Shown here piece after piece: positions 57,303 through 64,000 of a DNA stretch of 64,000 nucleotides. Numbering within the stretch: the stretch's first letter is position 1; each line of letters opens with the position of its first letter. The stretch is from Fallopia convolvulus (lineage: Eukaryota > Streptophyta > Magnoliopsida > Caryophyllales > Polygonaceae), in the NCBI GenBank assembly GCA_964016875.1, contig OZ024724.1, forward strand, positions 42,647,820 to 42,711,819. Reading direction: 5' to 3'. The notes below the pieces were generated by a model. It did not search any database. It worked only from the letters and a program-made list of their open reading frames with translations, and was not told the origin of the DNA. Made by a program: the position numbers and the translations under genes.

Positions 57303-60018
57303 CCTTAAAACCTTCTAGCTCGACTGCTAGAACTAATGTGTCGTTATGAGGGACTTGGACTGTCGCAAGGTCCTTGTCTCTAAAGACTAGCCCGCCCACC
57401 GCACGCATGGGGAAGGGGGTCGTCGTGGCTCGGCCTGTTGAACTCTCATTACTTCAAGCTCATGGCAAGACTTCCTGAAGTTACTCCTCTTTTCATCATC
57501 CTCATGCCTGTAATATGCCGAGATTGTCTGGATGACCTCAATCTGTTTCTGCCCCGGCTCATCAGTTTTCTGAAGCCAATCTTTCTTGATGAACTCATGC
57601 AAGTACCCTTTTTCCACCAAACTCTCCAGATACCGCTGAAATGACTCACATTGTTCAGTCATATGCCCCCGAACCATGTGGTACATGCAGTACTTTCTAC
57701 TACGTGGATCATCTTCACGGCATTCCTCTTTGGGGGGATATTGGAAAAAGTTCTAATGCTTAATGCGGGGTAGGATTCGATAGATCGGCACACTAAATGT
57801 GGTGTAAACCGCTCTAACTTGGCCCTTTCTCTGGAAGTTTTCAGCACGACGGTGGGTTTTATGAGGAGGAGAGGACGATCTTCCTCTTACTTTGAAATTG
57901 TCTTCCTCTAACCGCACATATTGATGAATACGTTCTTGAAGCTCGGCTATTGTGGAGGGAAGACAAAGTGTCAACTCCTCTCTCAACTTACTATCAGTGA
58001 GGATTTCTCTTTTAAAGGAAGTAATAGCGGTCCTATGATCGCATCCCTCAATTTCCGCATAGCATTCCATAAATCGATTGAAGAAGCGACGCAAGCTTTC
58101 TCCCTTCTCCTGTTTGATACCAAAAAGTGTGTCGAGCGATGCAACATCTCGACTGTTAGCTATATATCGCTTTATGAACTTAGAAGCCAATCTTCCCCAA
58201 GTCTGGATTGATCCCGACCTGAGACTTTGAAACCACTTCAAAGGGCCTTTACCAAGGCTACTCGGAAACATCTTGCATATGATAGCATCCTCAGACACCC
58301 ACAATGCCATTTTATAGGTGTAAGAGGCTATGTAACTTACAGGATCCATGTTCCCGTCATACAAAGTAAAGGATGGGAGAGAAAATTTTGACGGTGGTAG
58401 GGCTCGCTGCATATCTGGGTGGAATGGTGTCGATGTCAACAAAGCCAACTTATGCTCTGATTGATCCCGAGCCAATAGCAACGTATTGCCTTGTGCTCTC
58501 AAAAGATCAAGCAACCTATTTTGAGTACGCTCAAGAGCTCAGGCCCTACCTTCAATTCTCTCAAGGCTAACACTCTGATGTTGGTTGTGTTGTCTCTTCC
58601 TGTTTTTCTTGCCTTGATCACGATTAGGCTCGGGATTTTCAGAAGGATTATAACGATCGTCTTGTTCACACGAAGAGTCGCGCCGATCGTCTACTCCGCG
58701 GTCGCGGTCTGACCTGCCGCGATCGCGGCCCCTACCACCGCGATCGCGGTCCTTCGCGTCGCGCTCACAACTTCGGCCGCGGTGATTATCGCGATCGCTA
58801 GCTCCGCCCAAGTCGTTTGAGGATGGCTCGCTGGGCTGAGGAGGATCCGCGGCCCGTGACCTCTTACGCGAGGGCGATTCATGGTGGTGATCTCTTCGCC
58901 GGCTCCTTGGCGCTCTTCTGTCGCTATCATAATCAATCTGCATATTGCCTGATCTGTCAGAACTGATCGATTGAGGACTACGACGGTTATCGGCGAACTC
59001 AATAACACTTGCAAGCCGTCGAGTAGTCCTCTAAATTTCCGACTCGTCAATAGGGTGCTTGCCTTGGATTTTATCCAAGGAGCGTTTAACCTGGCATTCT
59101 CTTCTAGGGCATGCTCCAATCGCGACTCAGCTTCTACACACCTAGTTTGGTACTTTTCGTTCTCTCTCAGAGTAATAGCCAAAGTGTGGATGATCTCGTC
59201 TTCCTCTTCATTCCCGTCGGTGGTAGATGCTCCATTCCCGCCGTTTGGAGCGGATGACAAGGTGATGCGATTGTCACCTCTCACGGGATTAGACACAGCA
59301 CAACTAGATTGGCCTTGCTCTAAACTTGGGTTAACCAAATCGGGGTTTGGCTCGCGAATAGAGAGCGAGGGATCGGAAATACACAGCCCGCGGTCGAGGT
59401 TCTCAAGACCGCGGGCACAGTTTGGCTGGTCGCGACTGCGGCCCTCCTGGCCACAGTCGCAATTCTGTTCGGCGATCGCGATCGCTCGGACTGATTCACC
59501 TCGCCCCTGAATTCTTCGATTGTCTTCATTCTCGGCAACACGCATGACTGACTCCCATGCTTGATCAAACTCGGTTTATTCGGGCCTTGAGGGGCTATGT
59601 TTGATGATTCCGTCGCTTGACTCAAACCCTACACGGGTTGCGCGATGAACAGCCGTACTAGCGAGAGGGGCTGGGTCATGGTTCAAGTCCTTTTCAAGCA
59701 CCAAGGTCTGATCTTCCGAGCGAAGATCGGAATTAACCTGATCAACCTCCATTAGGGCTCGGTTTCCCGAGCGAATTTCAGGATTTTCGGCCTCGATCGC
59801 TGACACGCGATCTCGGTGTACGGTACCGCAGTCGCGGTCCACAGTGCCGCGGTCGCGGCCTTCGGTTTCGCGATCGCGGTTTCGTTCGCCGGGCATAGTT
59901 CGCGCGATTTCACTTCGCGATGATGCCCCGGTTTCTTCAAAGATGACTTCTTGATTCTCTAGGATCGATTCCAGCACCATGACTGCATGGATCGAATACT
60001 CGTTTCCCACAGACGGCG
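57303..60018 (-). pseudogene. Gag of the Tat-like element
   Basis: The minus frame starts MAPSVGNEYSIHAVMVLESI just after the primer-binding site. An Arg/Asp-rich region with RDRGGRGRDRGRSDRDRG-type stretches follows (about 58690-58800), encoded by GCGATCGCGG-like decamers. The retrotransposon gag capsid domain is clear at 57753-58514: FSLPSFTLYDGNMDPVSYIA, GPLKWFQSL, FIKRYIANSRDVASLDTLFG, QEKGESLRRFFNRF. The C-terminal YHMVRGHMTEQCESFQRYLE is the Cys/His-type motif common in Tat gag. Several frame changes break the frame into at least five pieces, so this copy is probably inactive. Translation continues into protease across the guest element. Confidence 0.85.
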
Positions 60019-60021
60019 CCA
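60009..60021 (-). other. Primer-binding site of the Tat-like element
   Basis: Minus strand reads TGGCGCCGTCTGT two bases after the LTR end CTAACA. TGGCGCC is the usual priming sequence of Tat and Athila elements. Confidence 0.85.
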
Positions 60022-60023
60022 AT

Positions 60024-63000
60024 TGTTAGTGCACAAAAACTCCGCCTTCAATTCGTCTTCACTGCACTAATTAAGAACTCCTCCTCTTCCGCTCCGCCTC
60101 CAATCTCTTAACCTAGAAACCTGCAAAACAATGGACACAGGGGGCGGTGACCCCCTAATCCACCTCCGATGCCTAAGTCAGAAGAGCAATTGTCGTTTTG
60201 AGCGACGAGGTACAACAAGAGAGCAGTGAATCCCTAAACAGTCGAGCTAAACGAGTATTAGCTTGTTCAGAGTTTCTGAATACGCCGATGTGCGCATGTG
60301 TCTCTCCCTACACGCCTGTGGCGTGTATTTATAATGGAAGAAGGAGATCAGTGGGCCTTATTTTACTTATCTCCTAGGGTTGCTTAAAGCCCAAGCTAGG
60401 GATATTCCCACCTTCTCCGAATTTAATCTTATCATATTTGCAGGATAGATGTTCCATAAAGTTGCATAACTACCATATATTTAATAATATGAAAAATAAT
60501 AAAAAATAATAATAAATGCGCAGTAATTTAAGAAATACCTTTTTAATAGCGAAAATAACTATGGTAACTATGTTTGTTTTTGTAACACCCCGACTTCCGT
60601 CGAGGCGCTACTGGGGAATAGACCTTACCAGGTACTATTATTTAGGTTGACAACTACACTGTAGGACCTTACAACTCGGGCACGACGAGAAAACATAATA
60701 AAACATCCAACCTTTATTTAATAAAACTTAGAAAAACGTATCATGCATGAATCCCCAAAAAATTATAAATAGTCAAATACGTCATAACGCCTACTGAAAC
60801 TGAACTATTGAACTGAAAGATAATAACCGAAACAATATACCAACTCCGTCTAACAAATATTAAAATCAATATTCTAACTAATATAATATACTAATATAAC
60901 CAATCCCACTATGACACGCGCTCTTTACCGCTCCGACCCGCCATCTTGCCTCGGTTCCTGCACGGCTCCCTGATTCATACCTGGAACTGAAAAATGTTCC
61001 CCGAAGGGTCAGCGTCTAATCTACCAAGTTAGAAAGAATATGGAAACTGTAAAACACTTTGAAATCATTTATCTAAAGTCAGCATACAAATCCACAGTCG
61101 CAATCATAACTCTAAAGGCCAATACCTAAATTAGTTATATCAGTTTCACAAGTCACATACGCATTCACAATCACAATCCCATAGCAAAGCAATTCCTCCT
61201 TTTCCGCAATCCGACTTCCAAGGCGCTCATCACCGCGCCGAGTGCAGAGGCAGGCCCTCCCACTCCACTTCACAATCTCCCTTCTAACCCCTGGCTAAGC
61301 CTCCACTGGAGCACTTGCCAAAAACACACAGATAATAATTTTCGTATTGAAGGGGCACGATTTTCCCAGTCACACGGGTCAAAGTAGCCAACACTTCCTC
61401 AACACCAGCTACGATGGGCCGTGTCGGAAACGGTACCAACACAGAGAAAACGTTCTAAAAATATCCTTCCGATAAAATACGTTCAAAACCATTTTACGCA
61501 CACAACAATTCAAGAAGTTCAAAACAGTTTATAAAGGCATTCGGGACTAGTTCCCAAAACCCGTCCTACAATATCGATACGCAATCTAACAAGGGAGAAA
61601 AGAACCGAGCAAGTCGAAAAACGACTTACCTCGAAACTAGGGATCCTTTGAAGAAAACGGAATTAAGGGCGCAAACGTAGACAATTACCTAATAGGGAAA
61701 TTAACGTGTGAGATTATATTAAACACATTCTGACCCATACTACTAAGCCATAGTTGACTAAATCTTTTATCCCCGAACCAACTTCGCCATTTATTATATC
61801 ACTAGTAATTCTAGCAAACTAGTATCAAACTTAACCTAAACTATTAATTAATATTTAATTCTAACTTTTACATATTAATACCAATTAATATACTATCTAA
61901 CTAACCCAAACTAATCCATCCAACTATGGATATGAACTTATATTCAGCTTTTAAATAGGCTACTCCTAATTATTAATTAATATACGTATGTACTTGAATT
62001 GAATACTTTAATCTATCGCCTACGAATTAACACCCTCTGCAATCGTTTTAACCAATTTATACTACAATCGAACACCATTAAAATAACCACACTCTTCTTC
62101 CAAACAATAACTAAATACTAAGAACTCCACTAGCTAATTCTAACTACGTACTTTTACCCAGACTACTTTAAATACCATGTTCATTACTAGCAATTAAATT
62201 TGACACACATACAACCGATCACTAACTTATTAATACTAATTTATTGGTCCTACTTATTAACTTCACCACTAATTACTACTAATTAAACCAATAAGAACAA
62301 TCAGCAGATTACCCACTCCCCACGTACAGGACAAATACAAGGAACTGGACAGCAACCTGCAACCTGTCCACAATCCATGACGTTCCGCCGATCACTTCCC
62401 AGATTTGGACGCCATTGCCCAACTTCTAGCGGAGGAACAATTCCACCGAAGTGTCTCGCCGGTAACGCAAGACCTCTTGAACAAGTACAGGCACTGATTC
62501 AATAGTAAACACAGAGAGGACATATGCTGCAACTTACCGGCGACCCCGTCCCAATGTAAATGATGATGAAAGATGGTCACCGGCTCTCAGACCCAAACAT
62601 CCGAGCGACCCCGACGGACTTCTAAGACAATGAAAACAGAGTGGAGAGGGTTGGCTAGGTGCAAGAAGACAGAAAAGGAGGTCGATCGAAATAAACCGAA
62701 ATCGACTTACCGATAATCTCTAAGCGGAGAAGACTCAGCGGCAACCCACCGATCAACACAAAGTCGGTGAAGGCAACCGGAAGCGACGAATATGATAGGG
62801 TGAGATGAGGAAGAAGTTGAGGTATGAGATCTCGATCGGTGGCTTCGGTTAATATAACGAGGGTTAAGGCTGGTTTAGATTTGATAAAAATAATCATTTT
62901 TTTAAAGATAGGATATTTGGTTTAACCGAATGGGATTAACGGGATTTCTTAGATAGAGAACGTGTTGCTTAAAGATAGGATTCTCCTCTCAGAAGATAAC

Positions 63001-63226
63001 TTTAATGGTTTGGTTATAATTTATATTTTATTAACTAATTTTTAACTAAATTTTTTTTTTTTTTAAGGTGTTAATGTCATTGATGCAACTCTAGGATTAT
63101 AACGAGTTAAATCCTATCTCGGAAGTTACTTGCACGTCAAGATTTCGACTACTATTAAACGGAGAAGATTGATTTTCTCCCTAGACAGAAAATGGAACCC
63201 GAATATTACAGTTTTACCCGCTCACA
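60024..63226 (-). repeat. 5' LTR of the Tat-like element, split by a solo LTR
   Basis: From TGTTAGTGCAC to CCCGCTCACA in plus orientation; the parts 60024-60580 and 63216-63226 join to match 47141-47706. A TATAAATA box on the minus strand lies at 60326-60333. Confidence 0.88.
60581..63210 (-). mobile_element. Solo LTR of the chromovirus family
   Basis: 2630 bp, TGTAACACCCC to CGAATATTACA in plus orientation, flanked by a perfect 5-bp duplication GTTTT (60576-60580 and 63211-63215). The empty site TGTTTGTTTTACCCGCTCAC is intact in the other Tat-like LTR at 47687-47706. The interior aligns to the LTR at 38288-40687. It arose by LTR-LTR recombination of a full element. Confidence 0.95.
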
Positions 63227-63231
63227 CAAAC

Positions 63232-63902
63232 CTGTATGATTGATCGCCTGGTCGGAGAAGAAGATGAACGAACATCGATTGTATAGAAAATAAACGCTTG
63301 ATGGAAAAAAAATTGTGTGTCAATTAATCTTCCATCTTGCACACTTATAGATTTCTATCTTATATCTAGATATTGAAATTGATAATCATACTATAATTAA
63401 ATATTAGAATATAATATAATACAATAATGAGTAGAGATAAAAATTTATCCATAAAATATAATGCAATAATAAGTAGAGATAAAAATTTATCCAAGCACAT
63501 ATAAAATTAATAAAAAAATTATTAAATAAGTTGAGGGTATAAAATTGGAAATTGCATAAGGTGATTGAATTACATAATATATAATTGATTAAAAAAAATA
63601 TTATTAAAAATAGGTTGGCTGTAATATAAATTCATAATGACGAATTTGCCCAAAAGTGTTTCAGGTTTAGAAGATATATATTAATTTTATAAAATAAAAT
63701 AATTTCCTCAATAAAACTTTCAAGCGAGAATTATTATAATACGTAGGGAATGTAAAAAATATTTCTTTATGTAAAGAAATAGTAATGAATGAGGTAATAT
63801 TATTACAATATGTGAAGAATGCTTATTAATAACATAGCTAATTGAATTTTTTTAATTGAATATGGTAAGTAATAATGATAAATAAGATAATATTATTATA
63901 AG
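63232..63902. other. AT-rich right flank of the large element
   Basis: No gene. Contains the copy at 63485-63590 of the AT-rich repeat seen at 38180-38287, and twin AGTAGAGATAAAAATTTATC motifs near 63433 and 63473. Confidence 0.45.
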
Positions 63903-64000
63903 GGTCTGGTTCAAGTGCGAATGGGCGCCCAGGTGCGAAATAAGAAAGAACAAGAGCCGTTGGATGAAGAAAAATCAAAGTCGCTGATCATTTCACTTAA
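63903..64000. mobile_element. Left end of another foldback-like family member (continues beyond window)
   Basis: GGTTCAAGTGCGAATGGGCG, then GTGCGAAATAAGAAAGAACA and AGCCGTTGGATGAAGAAAAA, is the reverse complement of the right terminus at 45945-46035, with few differences. The element runs off the window. Confidence 0.75.

Larger units (their letters stand above)
47141..63226 (-). mobile_element. Large non-autonomous Ty3/gypsy-type element (Tat-like) with gag and protease only
   Basis: Both LTRs are present (47141-47706 and 60024-63226, the latter split by a solo LTR). The element is flanked by the 5-bp duplication CAAAC (47136-47140 and 63227-63231). In minus orientation the 5' LTR is followed by a TGGCGCC primer-binding site, gag (60018 down to 57303), and a retropepsin domain (48831 down to about 48200) after a guest element at 48832-57302 is removed. 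No RT, RNase H or integrase was found. A polypurine-like GTAGGTGGGACATT precedes the 3' LTR. The primer-binding site, the gag type and 3' tandem repeats recall the Tat/Ogre branch. Net length without guests is about 5 kb. Confidence 0.85.

Noticed and set aside
58971..59510. A 179-aa plus-strand open frame
   Set aside because: Shadow of the Tat-like gag on the minus strand.

Overview
The window is a piece of a plant nuclear chromosome, almost certainly a eudicot. It carries multi-exon genes with GT-AG introns, plant-specific families (DOG1, At4g08330-like, GH35 BGAL with plant exon structure), a plant nuclear tRNA-Ile gene, and a large load of plant LTR retrotransposons and DNA-transposon relatives. 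I cannot name the species; an asterid is a weak guess. All exon models were read by eye from splice consensus and family conservation.

Region 1 (1-13.2 kb) is gene-rich. It holds the 5' part of a BGAL10-like beta-galactosidase (minus, running off the left edge), the molybdopterin-synthase small subunit CNX7 (minus), a decayed ERD7/senescence-domain pseudogene (plus), tRNA-Ile(AAU) (minus), a complete KDEL-tailed protein disulfide isomerase with ten coding exons (plus), and a single-exon DOG1-domain gene (minus).

Region 2 (13.6-22.6 kb) is a truncated minus-strand Ty3/gypsy element. Its gag is split by a hAT-like element that itself contains a Mutator-like element with a perfect 9-bp target duplication and GC-rich cargo.

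Region 3 (23.3-31.8 kb) is gene-rich again: a centrin (plus), an At4g08330-like zinc-binding protein (plus), a Ty1/copia stub, and an MRS2/MGT-family magnesium transporter (minus).

Region 4 (31.9-47.1 kb) is repeat territory: a LINE fragment, a 2.1-kb non-autonomous hAT element, AT-rich duplicated DNA, a degraded Ty3 chromovirus with its 3' LTR, another gypsy LTR split by a foldback-like element, and remains of an RPA70-like (DUF223/OB-fold) gene.

Region 5 (47.1-63.2 kb) is one large minus-strand retrotransposon with both LTRs, a 5-bp target duplication, a TGGCGCC primer-binding site, gag and a retropepsin-like domain, but no reverse transcriptase or integrase that I can see. It is interrupted by a second, mostly non-coding LTR element. 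That inner element carries a hAT element, a Tourist-like MITE and a small unrecognised ORF. The outer 5' LTR also holds a solo LTR of the chromovirus family.

The genes do not form a pathway or operon. The window is an ordinary euchromatic gene island next to a nested transposon block. No CRISPR, plasmid-like or defence system is present. The most unusual material is the gag-protease-only retrotransposon, its LARD-like guest with a possible spliced ORF and repeated GGCGCGCC octamers, the foldback-like family, and the Mutator-like element with gene-like cargo.
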